Source: Promethearchaeota archaeon (lineage in GTDB: Archaea; Asgardarchaeota; Lokiarchaeia; Sigyniarchaeales; SOKP01). From it: 42,308 bases of DNA. Position numbers and translations under genes: made by a program. Below are positions 18,579-26,716 of the stretch, piece after piece; position 1 is the first letter of the stretch, and each line of letters starts with the position of its first letter. The stretch lies in assembly GCA_019057865.1 (NCBI GenBank), contig JAHLWP010000036.1, positions 1 to 42,308 on the forward strand, read 5' to 3'. The notes beneath the pieces were generated by a model. It saw only the letters and a program-made list of their open reading frames with translations, had not been told where the DNA came from and made no database searches.

Positions 18579-19175
18579 TTATAATGGCTTTAAATGTAAT
18601 TTAATTAGTCGTATAACTGATGAAGCTAAATAAGATTGAGTTCCTATACTAAGATTTGGAAGATTTAAAGCTTGTAATTCCTTTGAATTAATAAATTTGC
18701 CTTCTTGACTACCAATGACGAATATAACATTATCCTTTTCTTGAATGATATTTCTTAATTTAAAAAAATCTTTACCATCTTCTTTTAAAACAACTATACA
18801 ATAATTCCTTTGTTGATATTTTTTTATTGCTTCAATAATACTCAATTTAGAGATTTTAATAGAATTCAGTGGATTCTGATTTAGTTTTTCTTTTGAATTT
18901 AATTTTTGAAGGAAATTAACAAAATAATCTGTAAGCATTAATTCATTTTTTGGAAAATTCGCATAATCTAGCGATTCTGGATTGAAGACATATGTACCAT
19001 AATTATCCAAAAATACCCAAATTTCAATTTTTTTTTCAAAATTATTATTACTTAATATTGCTGCAAGAATACACCGTGATATTACATCTAATCGACCAGA
19101 AGATCCAGGAATATCTTTAATAGTGTAGTTTTTAAGATCAGCTGTTGCAGATTTAATAAAAAATATCAGATTCAT
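18579..19175 (-). CDS. trmY: tRNA (pseudouridine54-N1)-methyltransferase TrmY
   Basis: A SPOUT-family methyltransferase that converts pseudouridine 54 in the archaeal tRNA T-loop to N1-methylpseudouridine. Family hallmarks are the N-terminal FFIKSATADLKNYTIKDIPG, then GRLDVISRCILAAI, and the knot region FVIGSQEGKF with SIGTQSYLASSVIRLI. Its 198 aa match the usual length. The ATG at 19175 gives MNLIFFIKSA. It probably leads a two-gene unit with the phosphatidyltransferase downstream. An 11-bp inverted repeat lies just upstream at 19189-19220. Confidence 0.88.
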   Translation of the reverse strand: MNLIFFIKSATADLKNYTIKDIPGSSGRLDVISRCILAAILSNNNFEKKIEIWVFLDNYGTYVFNPESLDYANFPKNELMLTDYFVNFLQKLNSKEKLNQNPLNSIKISKLSIIEAIKKYQQRNYCIVVLKEDGKDFFKLRNIIQEKDNVIFVIGSQEGKFINSKELQALNLPNLSIGTQSYLASSVIRLIKLHLKPL

Positions 19176-19188
19176 AAAAAAATCAAAA

Positions 19189-19220
19189 AGTAATTTCTAA
19201 TATAATAAATAGAAATTACT
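19189..19220. repeat. 11-bp inverted repeat between cbiN-like gene and trmY
   Basis: AGTAATTTCTA and TAGAAATTACT are perfect mirror arms around a 10-nt AT spacer. It lies 14 nt before the trmY ATG and about 110 nt past the end of the transporter gene. It may be an operator, or a hairpin in the 5' end of the trmY transcript. Long palindromes also arise by chance in AT-rich DNA, so confidence is modest. Confidence 0.4.
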
Positions 19221-19329
19221 CTCTAATTAATTTGGCATTATTTTATTAGATTAGAAATTCAGAAATAAATAGAGAATTAAATCAATCTTTTTATAAAAAA
19301 TAATAATAGGAAAAAAAATTTTACACTAA

Positions 19330-19635
19330 TTACAGATTCTTTTTTTTATGATAAATTATAACGTAGAAAACTGAAATCATTACAGTAATAGAAATAAGAA
19401 TCCCAATAATGCCTGCTCCAAAATCACTTGTTATCCAACTCAATATTGGTTCCCAAGGAGATGCTAAATTCTCTAACCATGATTCACCATTTTCGGCAAT
19501 TAATACTCTTTCTAATCCATCTGGGTCTTCTGATAAAATCCCTATTGCGAATCCAACAGCTATCATAACCATTAATACACTAACAATTACAGCTACTGAA
19601 AGAATTGGCCATTTATATTTATTAGTAACACTCAT
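19330..19635 (-). CDS. PDGLE-domain protein, CbiN/NikN-like part of Ni/Co ECF transporter
   Basis: The 101-aa protein has an N-terminal membrane segment (WPILSVAVIVSVLMVMIAVGF), the diagnostic motif DPDGLERVL, an extracellular loop, and a C-terminal membrane segment (GIIGILISITVMISVFYVII) with a basic end. This is the PDGLE architecture of the accessory subunit that helps CbiM/NikM take up cobalt or nickel. It starts 3 nt after the cbiM stop, so the two are translated together. The ATG at 19635 (MSVTNKYKWP) is clear. Confidence 0.85.
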   Translation of the reverse strand: MSVTNKYKWPILSVAVIVSVLMVMIAVGFAIGILSEDPDGLERVLIAENGESWLENLASPWEPILSWITSDFGAGIIGILISITVMISVFYVIIYHKKKNL

Positions 19636-19638
19636 CTT

Positions 19639-20310
19639 TTATTTTACCCCCAACATTAATTCTGTTGTTATAAAATCTGGCTTTGTCTTATATATATAAA
19701 ATATAATCAAAGCAGAGATGATTGCTTCTCCTATGCCTATTAAAATATGCCAGTAAATCATCGCAGGAATAGCAATTTCAAAAGGGATTTCTCCAGAAAA
19801 ACCTAATTCAATACCACAGATAAGTGAGGCAAACACTATAGCAATATAAGATCCAATCGCAGTGGCAATTGTAACCTTCATTTCTTTTTTAATTGATGTA
19901 TTATTCAATAGTCTTACAATAAACACTACAATATAAAATCCAACGATACCTCCAATTATTCCCATATTGAAAGTATTTGCTCCTAAAGCAGTAATTCCCC
20001 CATCTCCAAATAAACTTTGCACAACTAAAATTAAAAACAATACAATAACAGATGCCCATGGACCTAATATAACTGCAACTAAAGTTCCTCCCACTAAATG
20101 ACCTGATGTACCTCCAGGAACAGGATAATTTACAAATTGAAAAGCAAATATTACAGCTGCCAATACACCAATATATGGTATTAATTTTTCAGAATCTTCG
20201 TTTTCAAAAACCTTACCCATCTTGAAATATCCAAGAATCATTACTATAATAACAACAATCGAAAGGGTAATTAACATTATGGGATTAAGTAATCCATCAG
20301 GTATATGAAT
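19639..20310 (-). CDS. cbiM: Cobalt/nickel ECF transporter substrate-binding subunit CbiM/NikM, with an ATT start
   Basis: The membrane S-component is clear from FVNYPVPGGTSGHLVGG and GDGGITALGANTFNMG. In this family the N-terminus is fixed as Met-His-Ile-Pro-Asp-Gly, because the Met1 amino group and His2 bind the metal. Here the frame reads ATT-CAT-ATA-CCT-GAT-GGA, giving (M)HIPDGLLNPI, with ATT (20308-20310) at the Met position. No ATG, GTG or TTG lies between the upstream in-frame stop and this point. AGGTGA (20318-20323) precedes the ATT at normal spacing. The first ATG (20277) would remove the metal-binding end, so I reject it. Full length is 223 aa. It heads a unit with the PDGLE gene. 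Confidence 0.9.
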   Translation of the reverse strand: MHIPDGLLNPIMLITLSIVVIIVMILGYFKMGKVFENEDSEKLIPYIGVLAAVIFAFQFVNYPVPGGTSGHLVGGTLVAVILGPWASVIVLFLILVVQSLFGDGGITALGANTFNMGIIGGIVGFYIVVFIVRLLNNTSIKKEMKVTIATAIGSYIAIVFASLICGIELGFSGEIPFEIAIPAMIYWHILIGIGEAIISALIIFYIYKTKPDFITTELMLGVK

Positions 20311-20317
20311 ATTATTT

Positions 20318-20323
20318 TCACCT
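20318..20323 (-). promoter_or_regulatory. Shine-Dalgarno site of cbiM
   Basis: AGGTGA on the minus strand lies seven nucleotides before ATT 20310. It supports ATT as the initiation codon. Confidence 0.7.
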
Positions 20324-20378
20324 TTTCTTAATTTTTAATTATAATGATTAATTTTTATTATAATGAATATTATTATCC

Positions 20379-20416
20379 TATAATTTAGTATTATTATAAA
20401 ATATTACTAAATTATA
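20379..20416. promoter_or_regulatory. 12-bp inverted repeat in the divergent cbiM/cbiQ promoter region
   Basis: TATAATTTAGTA and TACTAAATTATA are perfect arms with a 14-nt centre. The site lies between the two divergent transporter units, 69 nt from the cbiM start and 45 nt from the cbiQ start. It is well placed as an operator shared by both, for example for a metal-responsive regulator. This is inference, and no regulator gene is adjacent. Confidence 0.45.
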
Positions 20417-20460
20417 TTTCAGTATGAACTTCAAATTCTGACTGGCTTGCTGATACAATC

Positions 20461-21264
20461 TTGAAAATTACATTACCATTTCGCCATGAAAATGAAAAAA
20501 CTTATTTGAATAAAGTCCATCCTTTAGTTCGCTTAATTTTACCGTTTATTCTCGTATTACCTTTTCTTTTTATTAATAATATTTATCTAATATCAACAAT
20601 TCTGATACTTACTTTAATTTTCAATCTAATTTTTCGATTAAATATTTTTAAGATTCTCTCGAGATTTACAGTTATCATTCCATTTGTTCTTTTCACTACA
20701 TTGTTTATTCCTTTATATGTTGGCGACAACATTATTTATCAATTAAAAATTGGGATTAAAATTAATATATACAAAGAAGGTTTATCTTTAGCTTTCCTGA
20801 TTTTTTTAAGAGTCTTTGGAGCATTATTTGTATTCATGTCTTTTTTCTCAACATTAACTTATTCAGAGTTCATAGAAGCATTAACGAAATTAAGAATTCC
20901 TGCATTCTTAATTGGATCTTTTGTAATTATGCTTCATTATATTCCAATACTGGCAAGCTCAAATAAGAAAATATTAGAAGCACAGGAAGTGAGAGGTAAA
21001 AAGATCACAACTTATTGGCAAAAATTAAAAGCACATGCTTATATAATGGGAAAAAGTATTATATTGAACATGGAACGAAGTGAAAAGTTATTTGAAAGTC
21101 TAAAGATGAGAGGTTTTTCGGGAAAGATAACATTTGCAACAAAAAGGGTTAAGCTGCATGATTTCACCCTATTAACATTTTATATAATAACCGTAATTCT
21201 TTTAATTTATTTTATTAATTTAGAATTTATATATCAGGGGGTTATTTCATTATTTTTGCCGTAG
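20461..21264 (+). CDS. cbiQ: ECF transporter transmembrane subunit CbiQ/EcfT
   Basis: The T-component couples the ATPase to the CbiM substrate unit. The two cytoplasmic coupling motifs are visible as EAQEVRG and SLKMRGF, both followed by basic residues. Five or so membrane segments are seen (LPFILVLPFLFINNIYLIST, FTVIIPFVLFTTLFIPLYVG, LAFLIFLRVFGALFVFMSFF, FLIGSFVIMLHYIPIL, YIITVILLIYFI). The start is TTG 20461 (MKITLPFRHENEK). An in-frame TGA lies upstream with no other start between. There is no Shine-Dalgarno, so it may be leaderless. cbiO follows after 11 nt. Confidence 0.88.
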   Translation: MKITLPFRHENEKTYLNKVHPLVRLILPFILVLPFLFINNIYLISTILILTLIFNLIFRLNIFKILSRFTVIIPFVLFTTLFIPLYVGDNIIYQLKIGIKINIYKEGLSLAFLIFLRVFGALFVFMSFFSTLTYSEFIEALTKLRIPAFLIGSFVIMLHYIPILASSNKKILEAQEVRGKKITTYWQKLKAHAYIMGKSIILNMERSEKLFESLKMRGFSGKITFATKRVKLHDFTLLTFYIITVILLIYFINLEFIYQGVISLFLP

Positions 21265-21275
21265 AGGTTGAAATT

Positions 21276-22001
21276 GTGAATTTTAGTTATAATTCTGGAT
21301 TTAAAATTCAAAATCTCTCACTTAAAATCGAAGAGAATTCCATATATGCATTAACAGGAAACAATGGTTCGGGGAAAACTACTTTATTAAGACTGTTAGT
21401 TGGCTTATTGAAACCAGAATCTGGCAATATTAAGATTTTTAATGAACCACTTACAAGAAATAAAAAAGAATTATGGGAGATTAGACAAAAAATTGGATTT
21501 TTATTCCAAAATCCGGATGATCAGTTATTTGCTCCAACAATCGAGGAGGATATAGGTTTTGGTGCAAGAAATTTAAAATTAGATGAAAGAGAGGTAGAAA
21601 AGCGCGTATTGTGGGCTTTAAAAGCAGTTGATTTAATTGAGTTTAAGGATTATTCTCCATTTAATCTCTCTTGGGGCCAAAAGAAACGAGCTGCTTTAGC
21701 AGGGTTACTAGTAATGAAACCTAAATTGTTAATATTAGATGAACCATTTGCCAATCTTGATTTCAATGCAATATATAATCACCTTAAAATTATAGAGAAA
21801 TTAAAGAAAGAAGAAAATATGACTATTTTGTTTACTACACACAATCTCTTTTTTGTTGAGAACTGGGCAAATAAAATGCTCGTATTAGATAATGGAAAGA
21901 GTATTTTTGAAGGAGATCCTAAAGAAGGACTAATTGATACCCAAGTTTTAGAATTGTTAGGATCTTATGATAAAATTCGTGAGTTAATTAAGAACGATTA
22001 A
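21276..22001 (+). CDS. cbiO: Cobalt/nickel ECF transporter ATPase CbiO/EcfA
   Basis: An ABC ATPase of 241 aa with all motifs: Walker A GNNGSGKT (28-35), Q-loop FLFQNPDDQLFAPT (Q78), signature LSWGQ (131-135, a variant of LSGGQ), Walker B LLILDE (151-156) and H-loop H189. The QNPDDQLF stretch is typical of ECF-type ATPases. The start is GTG 21276, with GAGGT (21264-21268) seven nt before it. It is co-transcribed with cbiQ. Only one ATPase gene is present, so it likely works as a homodimer. With CbiM and the PDGLE protein it makes a full metal importer. Confidence 0.92.
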   Translation: MNFSYNSGFKIQNLSLKIEENSIYALTGNNGSGKTTLLRLLVGLLKPESGNIKIFNEPLTRNKKELWEIRQKIGFLFQNPDDQLFAPTIEEDIGFGARNLKLDEREVEKRVLWALKAVDLIEFKDYSPFNLSWGQKKRAALAGLLVMKPKLLILDEPFANLDFNAIYNHLKIIEKLKKEENMTILFTTHNLFFVENWANKMLVLDNGKSIFEGDPKEGLIDTQVLELLGSYDKIRELIKND

Positions 22002-22039
22002 GAAAATAAGTTAAGAAAAATTTTTAATTAAGTCTTTAT

Positions 22040-22350
22040 ATTATTATAATGGGACAACAATGATGGAATAAAGGCATTTTCGAGGACTCATATGAAAAAA
22101 GATGATTATGAAGTGCATAGTAATGCTGACAGCCAGAGTTTAATAATCAATACTAATCCTGTAAAAATGGGCTCTTAACCAAGCAAAGGTAATGACCATG
22201 CTATGAGGTTATTGGCAGTATACCCAGGCAGGGTACATGATTATTGTCCCAAGAAGGCATATAAATTAACGCCTAACACGAGAGAACATTATCAATTTTA
22301 TGGTATATCCGTTAAATGAGAAAAATGTGTTAGTGTTTTAGGCAACAATA
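22040..22350 (+). ncRNA. Candidate structured RNA, family unknown
   Basis: This 300-base gap has no gene on either strand, but it is noticeably richer in G+C than other intergenic DNA here. It contains several possible helices. GGGACAA (22051-22057) can pair with TTGTCCC (22244-22250). TACCC/GGGTA forms a hairpin with loop AGGCA near 22221-22235. TAACC near 22177 can pair with GGTTA near 22208. GCCTAACAC near 22271 can pair with GTGTTTTAGGC near 22333. TTAACG/CGTTAA crosses the last helix, as in a pseudoknot. I looked for the conserved blocks of RNase P RNA, SRP RNA and cobalamin riboswitches and did not find them. The strand is uncertain. Confidence 0.35.
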
Positions 22351-22361
22351 ATATGCTGATT

Positions 22362-22823
22362 TTAAACAACGTGCTGATTAAATAACTCTCTAATTTCTTT
22401 ACTAATCTCCTTGGGCTCAACCTGTAAGTATCTATGTAATATTTTAGCAATTTGAGGAGCCCATTTCTTCATGATGGCACGTATAAAACCTATTTGAACA
22501 TTCTTGTCAGTAATAATACACAACACTCCCTGACCAACTTTAACTGAAAAAATCATGCCACTATAATATTCAGTAATTTGGATATTGATACCTCCATACC
22601 CAAGAATTTGGCCTTGTTCCTCTCCAGCAATAAAAACAGCACCCCCGATTGCACCAATCTTTTCAACAGAGATATCATTTTCATTAGAAAACTTAAATTT
22701 AGATTGACTTAGAATAGTTATTCCTGTATCATCAATTATTATAGCATATTTCAGACCAGAAGTACTATTTATAATTGTGGTTAAAATTTTTTTTAATCTA
22801 AGTTCATCTTCAGAATAGCTCAC
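22362..22823 (-). CDS. Roadblock/LC7-domain protein
   Basis: 153 aa with a Roadblock/LC7 fold. A helix (LRLKKILTTIINSTSGLKYA) is followed by the strand-turn IIIDDTGITILSQS, then GAIGGAVFIAGEEQGQILGYG, strands to GVLCIITDKNVQIGFIRA, and a C-terminal helix. In Asgard archaea such proteins are numerous and are thought to act as dimeric platforms or regulators for small Ras-like GTPases. No GTPase gene is adjacent. The start is GTG 22823 (MSYSEDELR). A second shorter relative follows at 23037. Confidence 0.8.
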   Translation of the reverse strand: MSYSEDELRLKKILTTIINSTSGLKYAIIIDDTGITILSQSKFKFSNENDISVEKIGAIGGAVFIAGEEQGQILGYGGINIQITEYYSGMIFSVKVGQGVLCIITDKNVQIGFIRAIMKKWAPQIAKILHRYLQVEPKEISKEIRELFNQHVV

Positions 22824-23036
22824 TAATTTGTCAACCTAAACAATCATTAATTCATTATTTTTTATCAAAAGCTTTCTTCATATTGTAAATTAATTATTTA
22901 AACTAAACTTGATATTTACGCTTATAGCAATTCTAGTAGATAATGAAATTTTTTATTTAAAAATTTAAGTAAGTAATTTGTTTTCTTACGGTCCGTAATA
23001 TAAATTGCTTAACTTTCTTTACCACAAATAAAACGA

Positions 23037-23372
23037 TTAAAAAAGTGTTTGCGTTTTAATTAAATCTTTCAATGGCCTTAACCGACTCTTATAATCTTTT
23101 GTCTTCTCTAATAAGATTAAGATTTTATAATTTTTAGATTTATCTAAATCTTTTTTAATTTTAATAAGCTTAGAATCATTAATAAAGTCTCTATGTTTGG
23201 TAACTGCGGATAATGCTAATGTATTTTCGAGGATCCAAAGTCTTTTTGAAATAGATGAAGCTACCGGAAATCCATGTTTGTCGGTTATAATTCCTGCTAT
23301 AAAATTAGGAAACTTTTTTTCTATCCTATATAAGAAATAGTTTACCTCATCCTGTTTTATTAGATCATCCAA
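23037..23372 (-). CDS. Short Roadblock/LC7-like protein
   Basis: 111 aa. The opening helix and strand (VNYFLYRIEKKFPNFIAGII) and TDKHGFPVASS match the start of a Roadblock/LC7 domain. The rest is reduced and the C-terminal helix is missing or altered (LRPLKDLIKTQTLF). The start is TTG 23372, with AGGTG at proper distance. The gene lies 213 nt upstream of the other Roadblock gene on the same strand, so the two may pair. The function is inferred from the family only. Confidence 0.65.
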   Translation of the reverse strand: MDDLIKQDEVNYFLYRIEKKFPNFIAGIITDKHGFPVASSISKRLWILENTLALSAVTKHRDFINDSKLIKIKKDLDKSKNYKILILLEKTKDYKSRLRPLKDLIKTQTLF

Positions 23373-23524
23373 TCTTTTACACCTTTCCTATCAATTTGAT
23401 CGAATTGATAGGTTAAAAATAAGAAAATTAAATCATTAAATGCTATATTATGAAGATATTATGATTTAACTCAGAATAATTATTTCAAATTTATGAAAAT
23501 TATATTATGTTTCGTAATTGGATA

Positions 23525-24118
23525 TTAATCATGATAACTGTAGCGTTGTTCCTTCCATGGATCTGCTTTATTACTATACCCTCCTCTTTCCCAATACCCC
23601 AATCTATCTTCCTTGAGAAACATTATTTTTATAACCCATTTTGCACTTTTATAGAAATATAAATCTGGAATAATTGGGCGTACAGGTCCTCCATGTTGAT
23701 TATTTATAGGAAGACCTTCATAAGTTAATGCTAAAATAGCATTATCTGCTTTTGCCTGTTCAATAGGAACAGTTGTTGTAAAACCTCCATCTGCACAGTA
23801 AAATTCAACAAAATGAGCAACTTCATTTGGTTTTAAAATTTTAAAAAGCGTTGAAAAAGAAATTCCACTCCATTTTGTATCAAATTTGCTCCAAGATGTG
23901 ACGCAATGAATATCTGCAACAATTTCTTTATCTTTTAGTTTTTCAAGATCTTGAAGTGTAAAAGTCATAGGATTTTCAATTTCTCCATCTAAAGTTAATT
24001 TATATGTTTCTCTATCAAGATGAGCTACACTTCCTTTTTGGAGAACGGGGAATCGTTTAGCAATATGTTGACCAGGTGGCAGTCTTGGTTTTCCATTGGA
24101 TCTTAATTCTTCTTTCAT
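23525..24118 (-). CDS. Molybdopterin-dependent oxidoreductase, sulfite-oxidase/MsrP-like fold
   Basis: 197 aa forming just the molybdopterin-binding domain of the sulfite oxidase superfamily. DIHCVTSWSKFDTKWSG holds Cys72, the expected molybdenum ligand. YCADGGFTTTVP, YEGLPINNQHGGPVRPIIP and GYWERGGYS are the other conserved blocks. It lacks the C-terminal dimerisation domain of sulfite oxidase and has no Tat signal, so it is probably cytoplasmic. The substrate is unknown. MobB at 14.5 kb is the only cofactor gene in the window. Confidence 0.87.
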   Translation of the reverse strand: MKEELRSNGKPRLPPGQHIAKRFPVLQKGSVAHLDRETYKLTLDGEIENPMTFTLQDLEKLKDKEIVADIHCVTSWSKFDTKWSGISFSTLFKILKPNEVAHFVEFYCADGGFTTTVPIEQAKADNAILALTYEGLPINNQHGGPVRPIIPDLYFYKSAKWVIKIMFLKEDRLGYWERGGYSNKADPWKEQRYSYHD

Positions 24119-24206
24119 AATTTAAATTGCTATATCTTTAAATTTTCTCTATAAAATAAACTATAATTTCTTAACTTATAAAAAGTTAACATTAATTAGC
24201 TCTAAA

Positions 24207-25145
24207 TTATAATTTATTATTTCTCTTTAAGGATATACCTAAATTTATATTTTCTATAAGTTCAGAAAACCTATTACGAACAGTTACTTCTGTTACCCCC
24301 GTTATAAGAGCAATCTTTCTTTGAGTTCTTCTTTCTTTCGTTAAGATGCTCGCTGCATAAATAGCTGCAGCACAAACTCCTGTTGGACCTCTACCAGAAG
24401 TTAAACCACGTTCTTCTGCCATTCGAATAATTGCTTTTGCCATTTTTTGGCATCTTGTGCTTAATTTGAGTTCAGAGATAAATCTTGTAAGAAAATCTAT
24501 TGGTTTGGTTGGATTTAAATTTAACTCTAATTCATTAGAGATAAATCTGAAAGATCTACCAATTTCTTTCTTATTTACGCGTGCTACATCAGCAATTTCA
24601 TTAAGTGTTCGAGGAACTTTATACATTCTACAAGCAGCATATAAACTTGCAGCTGCTACGCCCTCTATACTTCTACCCCGGATAAGATGAGCTTCAACAG
24701 CATCGCGATAAATTTTTGCTGAACATTCTCTTAGATTCTTTTGAAGATCAAGATTTGAAGCCATTCGATCAAGTTCACTTAAAGCAAATGTGAGATTTCT
24801 TTCAGTTGCGTCAGATACTCTAATCCTAGACTGCCATTTCCGAAGCCGATATATCTGACCTCGTAATTTAGCAGGAATTTCTTTTCCAAAAATGTCTCGA
24901 TTTTTCCAGTCAATCATTGTACTGAGACCTTTATCATGGATCATATAAGTCATAGGTGCTCCTGTCCTAGTTCTTTTCTTTTTCTGATCTGCATCAAAAG
25001 CTCTCCATTCTGGGCCCTGATCAATATGTTTCTCAGAGTGAACTAAACCACATTCTTCACAAACTAATAATCCTCTATTTTCATCAAAAAAAATACTTTT
25101 TCCGCATTCTATACAGTTATTATTTTCTATACTTAAGTTCTCCAC
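24207..25145 (-). CDS. tfb: Transcription initiation factor TFB
   Basis: 312 aa, homologous to eukaryotic TFIIB. It has an N-terminal zinc ribbon (C11, C14, C29, C32), a B-reader/linker region ([21 protein letters not shown]) and two cyclin folds ([16 protein letters not shown] and [16 protein letters not shown]). The recognition helix near the end, [22 protein letters not shown], contacts the BRE element. TFB recruits RNA polymerase to TBP-bound promoters. The start is GTG 25145 ([10 protein letters not shown]). It is followed downstream of gar1, the usual archaeal pairing. Confidence 0.95.
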   Translation of the reverse strand: MENLSIENNNCIECGKSIFFDENRGLLVCEECGLVHSEKHIDQGPEWRAFDADQKKKRTRTGAPMTYMIHDKGLSTMIDWKNRDIFGKEIPAKLRGQIYRLRKWQSRIRVSDATERNLTFALSELDRMASNLDLQKNLRECSAKIYRDAVEAHLIRGRSIEGVAAASLYAACRMYKVPRTLNEIADVARVNKKEIGRSFRFISNELELNLNPTKPIDFLTRFISELKLSTRCQKMAKAIIRMAEERGLTSGRGPTGVCAAAIYAASILTKERRTQRKIALITGVTEVTVRNRFSELIENINLGISLKRNNKL

Positions 25146-25225
25146 TACTTCCGCGTTAAGTTCTTTCCAACTTGAAATAGATTACACCTTATTTTAAAAC
25201 ATTTTTTAAAAAGATCTTTAAAAAT

Positions 25226-25474
25226 CTAGGTCAATTTAGCATAAAAGTTATCATTAGGGTCAAATTGCTGACCGGGTAAGGTTTTTATTGAAAGAAATGG
25301 TAATTCAAATGGGCCAAATATATCTTTAATATATCCAATCTTCTCATACTTTTCATTAAAAAGTGATTGCTTTAACAATTTTTCTAATTTTCTATTCCAT
25401 TGTTTTGCTCTAAAAATATAATGCTTTTTTGATTTGCCAACATAAAATAGATTTAATTTAACCCAGTTTTTCAA
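25226..25474 (-). CDS. gar1: H/ACA RNP protein Gar1
   Basis: An 82-aa beta-barrel protein with the Gar1 signature YEKIGYIKDIFGPFELPFLS and the closing SIKTLPGQQFDPNDNFYAKL. Gar1 binds Cbf5 in the H/ACA RNP that makes pseudouridine in rRNA. The gar1-tfb neighbourhood is common in archaea. The start is TTG 25474, because an in-frame TAG sits four codons upstream. Cbf5, Nop10 and L7Ae are not in the window. Confidence 0.88.
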   Translation of the reverse strand: MKNWVKLNLFYVGKSKKHYIFRAKQWNRKLEKLLKQSLFNEKYEKIGYIKDIFGPFELPFLSIKTLPGQQFDPNDNFYAKLT

Positions 25475-25615
25475 GCGTAATGCCTAGCTTAGTAATTCAA
25501 ATATAAAATAAATCATTGGTGGTTATTATTTAAATATAATGGTTTTTTTGATAATAAATTACAAAAATGGCAATTCCCCTTATGACAAAAAAAACTAATC
25601 ATGAAATAGAGACGT

Positions 25616-26716
25616 TCAATAATAAGATTTTTGCATTTTATACTTTTTTTTACAGTTACAATCAAATATCTCTTTATCTAATTCTCTTAAATCTTGAGTA
25701 AGAACAAACTTTCTTAAAATTTCTTTGGCAGAACTCTCACATTCCCTCTTTAGACAATTATGAATCCCCCTTTTAGTTCCTGCTCCTGAAGGATCAGATA
25801 AAATTCTCACTGTTTTTAAATCCTCTTGTGATAATGATCTTTTTAAACATTTAAATAGTGAGTAATACCATGGTGGTCTATATCTTTTTTGAAACCATAA
25901 AAATTCTGTAAATGTGCCTTTTTGAATATTTAAAGGATTTATTGATATAGAATTTACTTTTAATTCTATTAATTCTTTTATTGAATTTTCACAGTCATCT
26001 ATTGCTCCTTGTTCATTTACGAATGGAGGTTTAAATAATAAATATGCTTTTACCCCAATATTATGTTCTTTACATATTTGAATAGCATTTTTAAAATCAC
26101 TAAATAAAAGCCCCTTATTGATATAATTATTTCTTATGTAATCATCTATGGTTTCAAGTCCTATTCCAATCTCAAGATATTTATTTTTTAAATATCGCTT
26201 TATTTCAATGAGTTTATCTGGAGTTATATACTCTACTCTTGATTCCAAAACAACCTCTTTAATTTTTCCAATGCTTGCGATTTTTTCATAAATATATCTT
26301 CGAACATTTTCACTTATTTCACCCTCATCAAGAAAACTACCAGAATTAAATAATTTTAAAACGTAATTATCAGTATCTTTATTGATTTCATTTAATTTAT
26401 TACTTAGAGCATAATCAAACTGATTTTTTATTTGCGTAGGAGCAACATTTTCTATATTAGCGTCTTTAATATAACCGCACATTGAGCATCCACCATGAGC
26501 TCCTAATGCCCAATCACATCCTCTAGTTCTCAAAATAATAGTGAATTCTTTCCCAATTTCACCTAAAAGTCTTTCCTTTTTTATCCAAAAAGTAATTGGC
26601 TTGTTTAATTGCTCTTGATCGTATTTTTTCTTTCTTTTTAAGGTTTGTTGCCTATAAAAAAATATTTTTTCAGTCAATGATTCATTATAGGTAATTTTAG
26701 AATTGTGCTTTTTCAT
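25616..26716 (-). CDS. Archaeosine-synthesis radical SAM protein RaSEA
   Basis: 366 aa with a radical-SAM cluster motif C67-x9-C77-x2-C80 (RGCDWALGAHGGCSMCGY) and downstream SAM-binding features (LFNSGSFLDEGEIS, VVLESRVEYITPDKL). This matches RaSEA, which works with ArcS to turn the lysine adduct of preQ0-modified tRNA into archaeosine at G15. It overlaps the 3' end of arcS by 20 nt, so the two are one transcription unit. A Cys-rich tail (CNCKKKYKMQ) ends the protein. Confidence 0.87.
   Translation of the reverse strand: MKKHNSKITYNESLTEKIFFYRQQTLKRKKKYDQEQLNKPITFWIKKERLLGEIGKEFTIILRTRGCDWALGAHGGCSMCGYIKDANIENVAPTQIKNQFDYALSNKLNEINKDTDNYVLKLFNSGSFLDEGEISENVRRYIYEKIASIGKIKEVVLESRVEYITPDKLIEIKRYLKNKYLEIGIGLETIDDYIRNNYINKGLLFSDFKNAIQICKEHNIGVKAYLLFKPPFVNEQGAIDDCENSIKELIELKVNSISINPLNIQKGTFTEFLWFQKRYRPPWYYSLFKCLKRSLSQEDLKTVRILSDPSGAGTKRGIHNCLKRECESSAKEILRKFVLTQDLRELDKEIFDCNCKKKYKMQKSYY

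Noticed and set aside
19409..19699. 96-codon plus-strand open frame
   Set aside because: It is antisense to the PDGLE gene and the end of cbiM and has no family features.
22050..22135. Box C/D guide RNA (ATGATGG, GATGATT, CTGA)
   Set aside because: The D' box is imperfect, guide spacing is too long and no terminal stem forms.
22040..22350. RNase P RNA or SRP RNA
   Set aside because: The conserved core blocks (such as GAGGAAAGTCC or GGAAGG-AGCAGC) are absent on both strands.
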